Notes: generated by a model from the sequence alone, not told the origin. Shown: positions 25,756 through 34,536, counted from the stretch's first letter. The stretch: 64,000 nucleotides of DNA from Archangium sp. (GCA_030681645.1 JAUXRX010000018.1:1-64000); one strand, 5' to 3'. Program-made: numbers and translations.

Positions 25756-26823
25756 ATGAGCAACGTCTTCACGGTCATCATGGCAGGCGGCAGCGGCACG
25801 CGGTTCTGGCCGCTCTCGCGCAGCACGCTCCCCAAGCAGTTTCTCCCGCTCACCAGCAAGCACCCGCTCATCGCCGAGACGATGAAGCGCATGTCGGGCT
25901 TGAGCACGCCCGCGCGCACCTCGGTGGTGTGTGGGGCGAAGCACGCCGCCCTGGTGCGCAAGGCCCTGCCGAAGCTCCCCAAGCAGAACGTGGTGGTCGA
26001 GCCCGAGGCGCGCAACACCGCGCCTGCCATCGCGCTGGCGTGCGCGCACGTCGCGCACCAGGACCCCGCGGGCGTCATCGTGGTGCTGCCGTCTGATCAG
26101 CACGTCGCCGACCTCGCCGCGTTCCAGAAGAGCGTGCAAGAGGCGGTGCGGGTGGCGCAGACCGGCTTCATCGTCACCCTGGGCATCAAGCCCACCCGCC
26201 CCGAGACCGGCTACGGCTACATCCGCCTGGGGGAAGCGATGACGGGCGACGCGCGCAAGGTGGCCGCGTTCGCCGAGAAGCCGAACCTCGAGACCGCGCA
26301 GGGCTACCTGGTGTCGGGCGACTACCTGTGGAACGCGGGCATCTTCGTCTTCCGCGCCGACGTGATGCTGGCCGCGTTCGCCAGCCACATGCCCGAGCTG
26401 ATCAAGCCGCTCGACCTGATCCGCGAGGCATGGGGCACGAAGAAGGCGGCCGCGGTGCTGGCGCGCGAGTTCAAGAAGATGCCGTCGACGTCGATCGACT
26501 ACGGCGTGGCCGAGCGCGCGGCGAACATCGCGGTGGTGCCTTCCTCGTGCGGCTGGAGCGACGTGGGCAGCTTCAACGCGCTGCCCGAGGTGCGCCCCAC
26601 CGACGCCGCGGGCAACGTGGCGGAAGGCGAGGCGCTCGTGATCGACTCCAGCGGCTGCGTGGTGCTCGGCCAGAAGAAGCTGATCGCCGTGGTGGGCATG
26701 AAGGACGTGGTGATCGTCGACGCCGGCGACGCCTTCCTCGTGCTGCCCAAGGACAAGTGCCAGGACGTGCGCAAGGTGGTCGAGGCGCTCAAGGCCCAGA
26801 AGCGGCTGTCTCACCTGGTCTGA
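25756..26823 (+). CDS. manC: Mannose-1-phosphate guanylyltransferase
   Basis: 355 residues. The nucleotidyltransferase signature VIMAGGSGTRFWPLSR is near residue 8, followed by PKQFLPL, VVVEPEARNTAPAIALA, VLPSDQHV, ETGYGYI, AFAEKPNLETAQGYLVSGDY and YGVAERA. These are all standard for GDP-mannose pyrophosphorylases, which make GDP-mannose from mannose-1-phosphate and GTP. It lacks the C-terminal isomerase domain of bifunctional ManC/AlgA. The phosphomannomutase that would supply its substrate is at 33169-34536. A TATAGG element lies 6 bases before the ATG. Confidence 0.92.
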   Translation: MSNVFTVIMAGGSGTRFWPLSRSTLPKQFLPLTSKHPLIAETMKRMSGLSTPARTSVVCGAKHAALVRKALPKLPKQNVVVEPEARNTAPAIALACAHVAHQDPAGVIVVLPSDQHVADLAAFQKSVQEAVRVAQTGFIVTLGIKPTRPETGYGYIRLGEAMTGDARKVAAFAEKPNLETAQGYLVSGDYLWNAGIFVFRADVMLAAFASHMPELIKPLDLIREAWGTKKAAAVLAREFKKMPSTSIDYGVAERAANIAVVPSSCGWSDVGSFNALPEVRPTDAAGNVAEGEALVIDSSGCVVLGQKKLIAVVGMKDVVIVDAGDAFLVLPKDKCQDVRKVVEALKAQKRLSHLV

Positions 26824-26943
26824 ACTCCGGAAGGGCCCGCTCGGGGTGCTCGGGGGTCCAATCAAGCCCACTGCCGTATCAACCCGCACGGTTTGCAGGG
26901 GGCCATCACGCGCGCACGTTCTGCGTGGTAAACGAACGGCCTG

Positions 26944-27540
26944 ATGCGTTTCCTTTGCCTGTCCCTGATTGCCTCCGCCGCGGCGCTGGCCCAGCCGCTC
27001 ACGCTCCCGACCTTCACCGAGGCCGAAGCGAAGAAGCTCGACGCGGGCGAGACGGTCATTCACGAGGTGAAGCCGACCGGCAACAAGGGCATCGGCGTCG
27101 AGTCGTTCGGGGTCATCGATGCCCCGTCGACCGAGGTCTGGCCGGTGCTGCGCGACTGTGAACACTTCGCCTCGTTCATGCCCCGCATGAAGTCGAGCTC
27201 GCTCAAGCAGGAAGAGGGCGCGACGTTGTGCCACGTCGAGCTCAACCTGCCTTTCCCGCTGATGAACCTCTGGTCAGACACGAAGTCGGTGCAGCGCGAG
27301 GACCCGGCGGGCCACTACCACCGCGCGTGGACGCTGGTGCGTGGCAGCTACCGGCGCAACAGCGGCTCGTGGTCGGTGCTGCCCTGGGGCGACGGCAAGA
27401 AGACGCTCGTCATCTACGCCATCGACTCCGACCCGATCATCCTCATCCCTGACGGCATCCTCCGCTCCGCGCAGACCGGCTCGTTGCCCGAAGTGTTCCA
27501 GAGCATCCGCAAGCGGGTGGTGGCGGTTCGCTCGCCGTAG
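26944..27540 (+). CDS. Secreted SRPBCC/START-like protein, copy 2
   Basis: 198 residues with a signal peptide (CLSLIASAAALAQ). It is a close paralogue of the protein at 9105-9734, sharing GVIDAPSTEVWPVLRDCEHF, LNLPFPLMNLWSDTKSV, YHRAWTLVRGSYRRNSGSWS and IDSDPIILIPDGILRSAQ. The ligand-binding cup is predicted to lie in the periplasm. Here it stands alone, without the membrane partner that follows copy 1. A TAAACG -10-like element at 26929-26934 lies 9 bases upstream with no Shine-Dalgarno. Confidence 0.75.
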   Translation: MRFLCLSLIASAAALAQPLTLPTFTEAEAKKLDAGETVIHEVKPTGNKGIGVESFGVIDAPSTEVWPVLRDCEHFASFMPRMKSSSLKQEEGATLCHVELNLPFPLMNLWSDTKSVQREDPAGHYHRAWTLVRGSYRRNSGSWSVLPWGDGKKTLVIYAIDSDPIILIPDGILRSAQTGSLPEVFQSIRKRVVAVRSP

Positions 27541-27885
27541 TCACTCGATGGTGGCGCCCAGCTGGAAGACCGGCAGGTAGGTCGCCACCACGAAGGCCAC
27601 CATCAGCCCGATGACGGCGAAGAGCGCGACGGCGCAGCGGGCGACCTGGGCCACCTCCGAGCGCTTCCTGAGCACGCCTTCACCGACGAGCAGCAGCGGT
27701 CCCACCCCGGCCACCACCAGCGTCACGGGCTGCAGCATCACCCGGGTGACGAGGGGGAGGGTGGCCTGGAAGTCGTTGAACATCGCCCGGTAGCCCGGCT
27801 GCAGTCCGAGGCCCACCACGGCCTCGACCAGGCACAGGCCGCCCAGCAGCAACCCGAGAATGTCGACGCCGCGGAAGCGCTCCAT
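27541..27885 (-). CDS. Small multi-spanning membrane protein
   Basis: 114 residues with three hydrophobic spans (ILGLLLGGLCLVEAVVGLGL, VTLVVAGVGPLLLVGEGVL, AVALFAVIGLMVAFVVATYL). The stop directly abuts the convergent SRPBCC stop. I do not recognise the family. Confidence 0.6.
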   Translation of the reverse strand: MERFRGVDILGLLLGGLCLVEAVVGLGLQPGYRAMFNDFQATLPLVTRVMLQPVTLVVAGVGPLLLVGEGVLRKRSEVAQVARCAVALFAVIGLMVAFVVATYLPVFQLGATIE

Positions 27886-27957
27886 GAAATCCGAGCGTAG
27901 CCGTTCCGATGCATCCGCTACGCTGCGCGCGCAGTTCACCTCAACCTGGAGTTCTCC

Positions 27958-28254
27958 ATGCGTCGTCTCGCGCTCGTGCTGTCTCTCGCCGTGTCCTCGA
28001 TCGCCCTCGTCCCCTCGCTCGCGTTCGCGGGCGACACCTGTGTCACCTGCGGCTCAGGGAGCACGAATGGCTGTCAGCAGTGCCGGATGCCCGGTGGCGA
28101 CACGTTCCCCGCTCGCAAGGAGTGCGAGAAGAAGGGCTGCAAGATCACCGGCACCTCGAGCTGCTCGACGGCGTCGAACGTGAAGGTCTGCAAGGTCGAG
28201 ACTTCGTCCGCGCCCACCGCGAGCGTCCAGACCCAGGAGTGCGCGGTCAACTGA
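27958..28254 (+). CDS. Small secreted Cys-rich protein
   Basis: 98 residues with a clean signal peptide ending AFA. The mature part has about nine Cys: CVTCGSG, CQQCRMPGG, CEKKGC, CS, CK and C. These are probably disulfide-bonded or metal-binding. A GGAG Shine-Dalgarno precedes the ATG. No heme motif is present. Function unknown. Confidence 0.65.
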   Translation: MRRLALVLSLAVSSIALVPSLAFAGDTCVTCGSGSTNGCQQCRMPGGDTFPARKECEKKGCKITGTSSCSTASNVKVCKVETSSAPTASVQTQECAVN

Positions 28255-28257
28255 TCC

Positions 28258-28331
28258 TGTCTCCCTCTCCCTGCGGAGCGGGGAACGGCGAACTCGCGCC
28301 TCGAGGGGAAGGAGGGCCGGGGTGAGGGGCC
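28258..28331. repeat. Dispersed hairpin repeat, extended copy
   Basis: CTCCCTCTCCCTGCGGAGCG begins the copy, which ends in GGGCCGGGGTGAGGGGC. The right half of the stem has diverged. It lies between convergent genes. Confidence 0.55.
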
Positions 28332-28359
28332 GACCCGGTAGAGCCTTCTGGGCCGAACG

Positions 28360-28893
28360 TCACGAACTCCCGGACTGGAGATCGCCCTCGAGGCCGCGCC
28401 ACGGAGGCCGGCCCAGCGAGAGGATCCGCTCGAAGTTGGCCATCACCAACGCCGCGGCGAGGCTCACCCCTGCCGCGGCGTACGTGTCTGCGGTCGCGCA
28501 GGCCCACGCGGCGCCTGCGAGGATCACCACGGGGCGGATCAACGTAAACGGCCCCAGCACGATCACGCTCGCCAGCACCCCGAAGTCGAAGCTGGCGCTC
28601 AGGTAGAGCGCCAGCGCGCCGAGCACGAGCGTGGCGAACACGCCGTAGACCATCACCAGCTTGTCCGCCGCGGCGAGCAGCGAGCTCCACACCGGCTCGC
28701 CTCCGAGCGTGCGCAGTGCGAGACCGAGCCCGAGGAACCCGGCGATGGTGACGAGCGCGAACAGCGCGCCGCGCCGCATCGCCGCGCCGTAGTAGCCCCA
28801 GAGGAAGATGCGCGGGTTCCGCCCCGCCGCCGCGCGGAAGCCGCACAGCGTGCCGTCGATGAACGCGAGCACGCCGAGGAGCACGAGCGTCAT
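28360..28893 (-). CDS. Multi-spanning membrane protein
   Basis: 177 residues with four or five hydrophobic spans (VLLGVLAFIDGTLCGFRAA, GALFALVTIAGFLGLGLAL, VYGVFATLVLGALALYLSAS). The ATG overlaps the methyltransferase stop (ATGA), so the two are coupled. I do not recognise the family. Confidence 0.65.
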   Translation of the reverse strand: MTLVLLGVLAFIDGTLCGFRAAAGRNPRIFLWGYYGAAMRRGALFALVTIAGFLGLGLALRTLGGEPVWSSLLAAADKLVMVYGVFATLVLGALALYLSASFDFGVLASVIVLGPFTLIRPVVILAGAAWACATADTYAAAGVSLAAALVMANFERILSLGRPPWRGLEGDLQSGSS

Positions 28894-29620
28894 GAGAACG
28901 CCTCGAGTCTCGCGGCGAGGGTTCCGAGCTTCGCGCGGAAGGCGTCGGCCAGCTGCGGCTTCACGCCGACCAGCGTGTTCAGGGTGCGAAGGATCGGCAT
29001 CGGCGACGGCCGGCCATCGAACAGCGCGAACACCAGCGGGCTGCCTCCGTCGCGCGCTGCGCGCAGCAGCACCTCGCGGGGGTGGGCGCGCACCGCCGAC
29101 AGCACCCCGTCGTGGCGCGCGAGGGGCTCGCGCATGCGCGCCATGTGGAAGATCCACGAGCCGAGCGGCGCGGCCCACGAGGCCTTGATGTCGCAGTGGA
29201 GCAGGGCGCTCGCGCCCACCCCCGCCTGGCTGCGGAGGAAGCCGGTGAGCCCCTCGCCGCGGAAGTGGTGAATCACGCCCGTGGAGAGGAAGACGTGAGC
29301 GCTGCGCTCGAGGGTGAAGGCGTTGGCCACCCGAAAATGACAGCGCAGGCCCTCTTCCCGGGCGAGCCGCCCGGCGTTGCCGATGAGCGTGGGGTTGAAG
29401 TCGCAGCCGAGCAGCTCGACGTCGTCACCCAGCGCGCCGTACGCCGCCAGCCAGCGCAGCACGAAGCCCATGCCGCAGCCGATGTCGACGACGCGAATCG
29501 GCCGCTCGGTGAGGGTGCCGCGCAGCACGTCGAGCAGGGGCCCGAGCAGCTGCATCAACCGGTGGCCGTTGCGGAACTCGTACGAGAGCCGCTGCAGCTC
29601 GCAGTGCTCCTTCTCGTCGG
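28890..29620 (-). CDS. SAM-dependent methyltransferase with damaged N-terminus
   Basis: The recognisable part begins near DEKEHCELQRLSYEFRNGHR and continues with RVVDIGCGMGFVLRWLAAYG (SAM motif I), ELLGCDFNPTLIGNAGRLA and FLSTGVIHHFRGEGL. It is a class I methyltransferase. No good start with a ribosome site lies in front of it: the frame runs back, without a stop, under a WD40 fragment in another frame. The true N-terminus therefore seems to have been deleted, or translation begins inside (ATG at 29554). It is coupled to the membrane gene downstream. Target unknown. Confidence 0.65.
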
Positions 29621-29628
29621 GGGAGGCG

Positions 29629-29919
29629 CTTGCCGGTCTTCGTGTCCCACAGCTGGAGATCGCTGCCGCCGGCCGCGACGAAGCGGCCGTCACGGGAAGC
29701 CGCGACCGAGTAGAGCCCGCGCTCGGCGCCGTCGAGATCGCGAATGCGCTCGCCTGTCTTCGGTTCCCACAGGTGCACGCTGGTGCCGTCGCCTGCGCTG
29801 GCGATGAAGCCGGGCGCGCACGCGACCGCGCGAATGCCACCGTTGTGCCGCAGGGCGCTCGAGCCGATGGTCGCAGCGAGCTTCAGCTTGTGCAGCTTTG
29901 GCGTGGTCTTGATGGCCAT
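29629..29919 (-). pseudogene. WD40-repeat protein, truncated 5' fragment
   Basis: From ATG 29919, with GGAGG upstream, the frame encodes two WD40-type blades: GGIRAVACAPGFIASAGDGT ending HLWEPKTGERIRDLDG, and GLYSVAASRDGRFVAAGGSD ending LQLWDTKTGKR. The similarity then stops abruptly where the methyltransferase frame begins. A full WD40 propeller needs about seven blades, so this is the 5' remnant left by a deletion joining two genes. Confidence 0.6.
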
Positions 29920-29999
29920 CACGTCCTCCGGGGCGTGGAGCGTGGCAGAGCTCGTGCAGGAGTACCCGGCAGAAGAGGTGGCCCGGGTTTCCCGGGGGA

Positions 30000-30509
30000 A
30001 TGAGAGGCTCTGCGCGCTTGCTGGCCCTGTCCTTTGTCCTCGCCGTACTCGCTGCCGAGCCGGAAGCCTGTCCGGCGGAGTTGTTCCGCATCGAGCGCAG
30101 CAAGAACGCGAACGTCGTGCTGTACGAGGCGAAGCCGGGCAAGGAGACCGCGCTCGATCCCGACGATCCGGTGAGCGCGAGCTGGCTGCTGTTGGCGACC
30201 ACGGGCAAGCGCGAGTCGCTCACGTTCTTCGAGAAGCTCTTCGCCTACGGCTTCGAGGTGCGGCTTTCCCGCTCGGCGCAGAGCGCGGTGCTCACGCTGA
30301 AGGCCCTGAGAGGGCGAACCATCCGCGTCGCGCCGCACGGCGGGTGTCTGGTCGCCTTCGGGTCGATCGGCGGCGCCGAGGTTGTGCTCAAGCGCGTGTT
30401 CGTCACCACCAATGAGCGGGGCGCGGCGCCCTCGGTGACGGGCATCGAGCTGTTCGGCGTCGACCCGGTCACGGGCGAGGCGCGATCCGAGAAGATCCCC
30501 GCGAAGTGA
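30000..30509 (+). CDS. Secreted DUF4833-like protein
   Basis: 169 residues with a signal peptide (LLALSFVLAVLAAEPEAC). LFRIERSKNANVVLYEAKPG, then DPDDPVSASWLLLATTGKRE and FFEKLFAYGFEV, fits the DUF4833 pattern (F.I.RSKN.N.V.Y). Function unknown. A perfect CCCGGG-TTT-CCCGGG hairpin (29982-29996) overlaps the region of the ribosome binding site and could affect translation. The stop abuts the convergent lipid-kinase gene. Confidence 0.6.
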   Translation: MRGSARLLALSFVLAVLAAEPEACPAELFRIERSKNANVVLYEAKPGKETALDPDDPVSASWLLLATTGKRESLTFFEKLFAYGFEVRLSRSAQSAVLTLKALRGRTIRVAPHGGCLVAFGSIGGAEVVLKRVFVTTNERGAAPSVTGIELFGVDPVTGEARSEKIPAK

Positions 30510-31556
30510 TCACGCTCGCAGCTTCGCGACGGTGGACCAGTCGATCAGGTCCACCGTCTCGGCAGCCATCTTGAAGTCGATCACCTCTCTCGTGCCCATC
30601 ACGTCGCCGCCCACCTGGAACGGCATCGGGCGCGAGAGGTGAAGCCGCACCCCCGTCACCCACCAGTCGTGCATGCCGGGCAGTTCCTTGCCGCCCCAGA
30701 GCTTGAACATGTTGTTCACCCCCACCAGCACGTGCCGGTCGTACACGCGGAAGTTCATGCGGCCGGGCACCGCCAGCGCGTGGGGGAAGGCCATGAACTT
30801 CGAGCCCCAGTACGGCTCGATGCCGGCCGCGCCGATGGACATCGGCCCTTCGTAGAGAATGGGCTGTGACGCCGGCACCAGCACCTTGTGCTTCTTCGCG
30901 TCGAAGGTGAGCGCGGGCTCTCCGAGGTTCTCGAGCCTGAGCCGGGTGCGGCCCTCGCGCGCGCGGGAGATCTCCTCGGGCACGGTGATGCGGAAGAGGG
31001 AATAGAGGTAGCCGCCCAGGCCCTTGCTCAGGTGCGAGGCCACGCCGCCGGCGACGAGCTGCTGCTGCCGGTTCTCGAGGTTGCGGCGGTAGTCGTTGAG
31101 CAGCGTCGCGTCCCACCCCACGCCGGTGAACTGGCAGAGCTTCCCTTCGACCTCGCAGAGCTGGAAGTGCTTCGAGGGCGCGTCGAGCCGCATGCTGGGC
31201 AGCCCGCGCAGCTCCTTCTCGTAGCGCCGCGCGCCCACCGCCGAGGGCCAGCCGTTGCCGGTGCCCAGCTTGAACAGGCCGATGAGCGGGAACGTCGAGG
31301 CGCCGCGCGCGCGCAGCGAGTTGAGCAGCGCCACCACCGTACCGTCGCCGCCCCCGCAGAAGAGGATGCGCGGCGGCGCCTTCACCAGCTCGTCGGCGTG
31401 GCGCTCGGCTTCTTCGAAGGTGGAGGAGGCGTAGACGCGGGCGTCGGGGAGCGTGGCGCGGAACGCGTCGACCCGGGCCTCGGTCACGCGCTTGGCGTGC
31501 GTGTTGAACCAGCCGGCAACCTCTGCGCCGCGGCCGATGAGAGCGTCGCTCGACAT
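30510..31556 (-). CDS. Diacylglycerol kinase-like lipid kinase
   Basis: 348 residues. ILFCGGGDGTVVALLNSL is the GGGDGT nucleotide-binding motif of the DAG/sphingosine kinase family, and FKLGTGNGWPSAVG is its second conserved loop. The C-terminal beta-sandwich is present. It would phosphorylate a lipid hydroxyl using ATP; the substrate is not predictable. A TATTCT -10-like element (31565-31570) sits 8 bases before the ATG with no Shine-Dalgarno, so the mRNA may be leaderless. Confidence 0.8.
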   Translation of the reverse strand: MSSDALIGRGAEVAGWFNTHAKRVTEARVDAFRATLPDARVYASSTFEEAERHADELVKAPPRILFCGGGDGTVVALLNSLRARGASTFPLIGLFKLGTGNGWPSAVGARRYEKELRGLPSMRLDAPSKHFQLCEVEGKLCQFTGVGWDATLLNDYRRNLENRQQQLVAGGVASHLSKGLGGYLYSLFRITVPEEISRAREGRTRLRLENLGEPALTFDAKKHKVLVPASQPILYEGPMSIGAAGIEPYWGSKFMAFPHALAVPGRMNFRVYDRHVLVGVNNMFKLWGGKELPGMHDWWVTGVRLHLSRPMPFQVGGDVMGTREVIDFKMAAETVDLIDWSTVAKLRA

Positions 31557-31601
31557 CGGCCCGGAGAATAGGCGGCTTCTTGTCGTCGCGGCGCCCTGAT
31601 A

Positions 31602-31710
31602 CCTCTCCCTGCGAAGCGGGGAGAGGTCGGCGCACAGCGCCGGGTGAGGGGCGCAGTTCAGCTCGATGAGCCCCTCACCCCGGCCCTCTCCCCGCTGCGC
31701 AGGGAGAGGG
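31602..31710. repeat. Two inverted copies of the dispersed hairpin repeat
   Basis: Copy A (31602-31652) starts with CCTCTCCCTGCGAAGCGGGG and ends GCCGGGTGAGGGGC. Copy B (31670-31710) is in the opposite orientation (GCCCCTCACCCC to AGGGAGAGGG). The two form a large inverted repeat. Copy B extends into the 3' end of the next gene. Confidence 0.75.
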
Positions 31711-32286
31711 AGCCACGAGCTCGTTGACTGCTGCGGCGCAGGCGTCGGCGTTCTCGTCCTTGCCCGCCATCGCCCGGCAGAGCGGCTCGTAGCGCGCCCA
31801 CTCTTCGCGGATGACGGAGCGTGTTTCGTTCACCCGCTCGGGCGTCGCCATCGAAGACACCACGCCCGGGTTCTCGAAGAAGCGACGGCCCAGCAGGTCG
31901 AGCGCGCGCACCCGCAGCAGCCGCTCGTCATCGGGCAGCCCGCGCAGCCACGCGGTCACCTGCCGCGTCGCCAGCCAGCTGTCCTGCACCATCCACCCGT
32001 GGGCGCGCCGCGCCAGCCAGGGAATGCTGCCGTGGTTCGCCCGCTTGATCAGCGCCGGCTCGTCGAGCTTGAGCATCGCCCAGTCGCCCGCGACCTGGAG
32101 CAGGTTCTCGATTCCTTCCGGAAACACCTCGGCCCAGAAGATCCGCTCGAGCGCCTCGTCGTCGTAGCCGCTCTCGGCGCAGCGCCGCGCCACGTACGGC
32201 ACGTTCCACCGGGTCTCCGTGTCCAGGAAGAGGTCGCTCATCGCCTCCCACACCGGCCGGCGGCGCAGCAGCTCGTCCCGGGTCAT
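31675..32286 (-). CDS. DUF7079-like hypothetical protein with repeat-derived C-terminus
   Basis: 203 residues. RPVWEAMSDLFLDTETRW and GYDDEALERIFWAEVFPEGI, followed by NLLQVAGDW, fit a small family of uncharacterised proteins that I know as DUF7079. The last dozen residues (APSPCAAGRGPG) are encoded by the dispersed hairpin repeat, so the original stop was lost or replaced. The ATG overlaps the ROK-kinase stop (ATGA), so it ends the phosphomannomutase-ROK kinase operon. Confidence 0.6.
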   Translation of the reverse strand: MTRDELLRRRPVWEAMSDLFLDTETRWNVPYVARRCAESGYDDEALERIFWAEVFPEGIENLLQVAGDWAMLKLDEPALIKRANHGSIPWLARRAHGWMVQDSWLATRQVTAWLRGLPDDERLLRVRALDLLGRRFFENPGVVSSMATPERVNETRSVIREEWARYEPLCRAMAGKDENADACAAAVNELVAPSPCAAGRGPG

Positions 32287-33167
32287 GACAGCAGCGCGGC
32301 TCCCACCAGGCCCGAGTCGTCGCCGAGCGTCGCCAGCACCACTCTCACGGCCGCCCCCGACGCCACCGTCGCGCGCTGCGCCACCGTGGCCCTGATGCGC
32401 TCCACCATGCCGGGACAGCGGCGCAGCACGCCGCCGCCGAGCACGAGCACGCCCGGGTTGAGCACGGTCACCTGGTTCGCGATCGCCAGCGCGAGGTGGC
32501 CGACCGCGAAGTCGTAGAGCCGCTTCGCCGTCGCGTCGCCCGAGGTGACGAGCGGCTCGAGATCCACCGCGCCGCCTGCGAGCCCTTCCTCCTGCATCCA
32601 TTCCGCCAGCTTCGCGCCGCCCATGTACGCCTCGAGGCAGCCGTGCTGCCCACAGCCGCAGCGCCGCCCGCCTTCCAGCGACACCTTCACGTGGCCGAAC
32701 TCACCGGCGACCTGGCTCGCGCCCGCCACCAGCGCGCGGTTCGAGATGATCGCGCTGCCCACGCCCGTGCCCACGAAGACCGTGAGGCTGTCGGTGGCGC
32801 CCTTCGCCGCGCCCGCCGCGTATTCGCCCCACGCCGCCGCCGAGAGATCGTTCACCAACCGCACCGGCCGGCCGATCGCCGCAGAGAGCGGGGTGCCGAA
32901 GTCGAGCTCGCGCCAGCCCAGGTTCGGTGCGTTCACCACCACCGGCCCGCGCAACATCGCCGCGAAGCCGACGCCGACGGTGCCGCTCACCTGCGGGTGC
33001 ACCTTCACCAGCCCGTCGATCAGGCTCGCCGCGCCGCGCACCACCGCGTCGAGGCCGCGATCGGTCCACGACTGCTTCGCCGAGTCGACGATGCGGCCGG
33101 TCTCGCGCTCGACCACCGCCACCCGCGCCGTCGAGCCCCCGATGTCGACGCCCAGGCACAGGGTCAT
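32283..33167 (-). CDS. ROK-family sugar kinase, probably glucokinase
   Basis: 294 residues. CLGVDIGGSTARVAVVE is the ATP-phosphate motif and VFVGTGVGSAI is a second one. The ROK zinc motif is GEFGHVKVSLEGGRRCGCGQ followed by HGCLEAY, with one His and three Cys. It is one base downstream of the phosphomannomutase gene, so both likely serve hexose-phosphate supply. The exact sugar (glucose or N-acetylmannosamine, for example) cannot be read from sequence alone. Confidence 0.88.
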   Translation of the reverse strand: MTLCLGVDIGGSTARVAVVERETGRIVDSAKQSWTDRGLDAVVRGAASLIDGLVKVHPQVSGTVGVGFAAMLRGPVVVNAPNLGWRELDFGTPLSAAIGRPVRLVNDLSAAAWGEYAAGAAKGATDSLTVFVGTGVGSAIISNRALVAGASQVAGEFGHVKVSLEGGRRCGCGQHGCLEAYMGGAKLAEWMQEEGLAGGAVDLEPLVTSGDATAKRLYDFAVGHLALAIANQVTVLNPGVLVLGGGVLRRCPGMVERIRATVAQRATVASGAAVRVVLATLGDDSGLVGAALLS

Positions 33168-33168
33168 G

Positions 33169-34536
33169 TCAGCCGCCCAGTTCCTGCTTCGCTTCGTGGA
33201 TGGTGCTGTCGATGAGCATCTGGATCTCCGCCAGCCGCGCCTTCGACTTCGCCTCGTAGCGAACCACGAGAATGGGCGTGGTGTTCGACGCGCGGATGAG
33301 CCCCCAGCCGTCGGGCCAGGTGGCGCGCACGCCGTCGACGGTCACCAGCTCGAGCCCCTTCGCCCTGAGCATCTCGGTGCAGCGCGCCACCAGCGCGAAC
33401 TTCTTCTCTTCCACCGTGTCGAAGCGCAGCTCGGGGCTCGAGTACGTCACCGGCACGTCCGAGAGCAGCTCGGTCAGCGACTTCGTCTCGTTCGAGAGGA
33501 TCTCCAGCAGGCGCGCGGCGGTGTAGGGCGCGTCGTCGAAGCCGAAGAAGCGTTCCTTGTAGAAGATGTGGCCGCTCATCTCGCCTGCCAGCGCGGCGTG
33601 CGTTTCCTTCATCTTCGCCTTGATCAACGAGTGGCCGGCCTTCCACATGATGGGCTTGCCGCCGTGCTGCTTGATGTCGTCGTACATGGTGAAGCTGCAC
33701 TTCACCTCGCCGACGATCGCCGCGCCCGGCACGGCCTTGAGCACCGCGCGCGAGAGCAGGATCATCAGCTTGTCGCCCCAGAGGATCTCGCCCTCGGCCG
33801 TCACCACCCCGATGCGATCGGCGTCGCCGTCGAAGGCGATGCCCAGGTCGGCCTTCGTCTCTTTCACCTTCGCGATGCACAGCTCGAGGTTCTTCGCGAC
33901 CGTCGGGTCGGCGTGGTGGTTGGGGAACAGCCCGTCGGGCTCGCAGTACAGCGGCACCACGTCGTACCCGAGCTTCTCGAGCAGCGGCACGGCCACGATG
34001 CCGCCCACGCCGTTCCCCGCGTCGATCACCACCTTCATCTTCTTCGGCCCGCGCTTCACCGTGGAGAGCACGAAGTGCAGGTACGGCGTGATGGCGTCGA
34101 AGTGCGAGACGGTGCCGGGCGCGGCCTTCTCGAAGTCGCCCTTCTCGATCAGCTTGCGCAGCTCCTGGATCGTCTCGCCGTAGAACGTGGTCTTGCCCAC
34201 GCCCATCTTGAAGCCGTTGTACTCGGCGGGGTTGTGGCTGCCGGTGATCATCGCCAGGCCGTCGACGGGCAGGGTGTTCGCCGCGAAGTAGACGATGGGC
34301 GTGGGCACGATGCCCACGTCGATCACGTGCAGGCCGGTCGAGGTCGCGCCCTTGATGAAGGCCTCGTTGAAGCGCGGGCCCGAGAGCCGCGCGTCGCGCC
34401 CCACCACCACGGTGGTGCCGCCCGCGCGCTTCACCATGGTGCCAAGGCCCTTGCCCAGGTTCTCCACCACTTCGTCGGTCAGGTCCTTGTCCACCAGGCC
34501 CCGCACGTCGTACTCGCGAAAAATCTGAGGATTCAT
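33169..34536 (-). CDS. manB: Phosphomannomutase/phosphoglucomutase
   Basis: 455 residues, the normal length. IFREYDVRG starts the fold, the phosphoserine loop is MITGSHNPAEYNG with Ser100, the metal loop is FDGDADRIGV near 235, and the sugar and phosphate loops follow. It interconverts hexose 6- and 1-phosphates, giving mannose-1-phosphate for the guanylyltransferase at 25756. It is the first gene of an operon with the ROK kinase and the DUF7079-like gene. It starts 77 bases from a divergent pseudokinase gene. Confidence 0.92.
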   Translation of the reverse strand: MNPQIFREYDVRGLVDKDLTDEVVENLGKGLGTMVKRAGGTTVVVGRDARLSGPRFNEAFIKGATSTGLHVIDVGIVPTPIVYFAANTLPVDGLAMITGSHNPAEYNGFKMGVGKTTFYGETIQELRKLIEKGDFEKAAPGTVSHFDAITPYLHFVLSTVKRGPKKMKVVIDAGNGVGGIVAVPLLEKLGYDVVPLYCEPDGLFPNHHADPTVAKNLELCIAKVKETKADLGIAFDGDADRIGVVTAEGEILWGDKLMILLSRAVLKAVPGAAIVGEVKCSFTMYDDIKQHGGKPIMWKAGHSLIKAKMKETHAALAGEMSGHIFYKERFFGFDDAPYTAARLLEILSNETKSLTELLSDVPVTYSSPELRFDTVEEKKFALVARCTEMLRAKGLELVTVDGVRATWPDGWGLIRASNTTPILVVRYEAKSKARLAEIQMLIDSTIHEAKQELGG

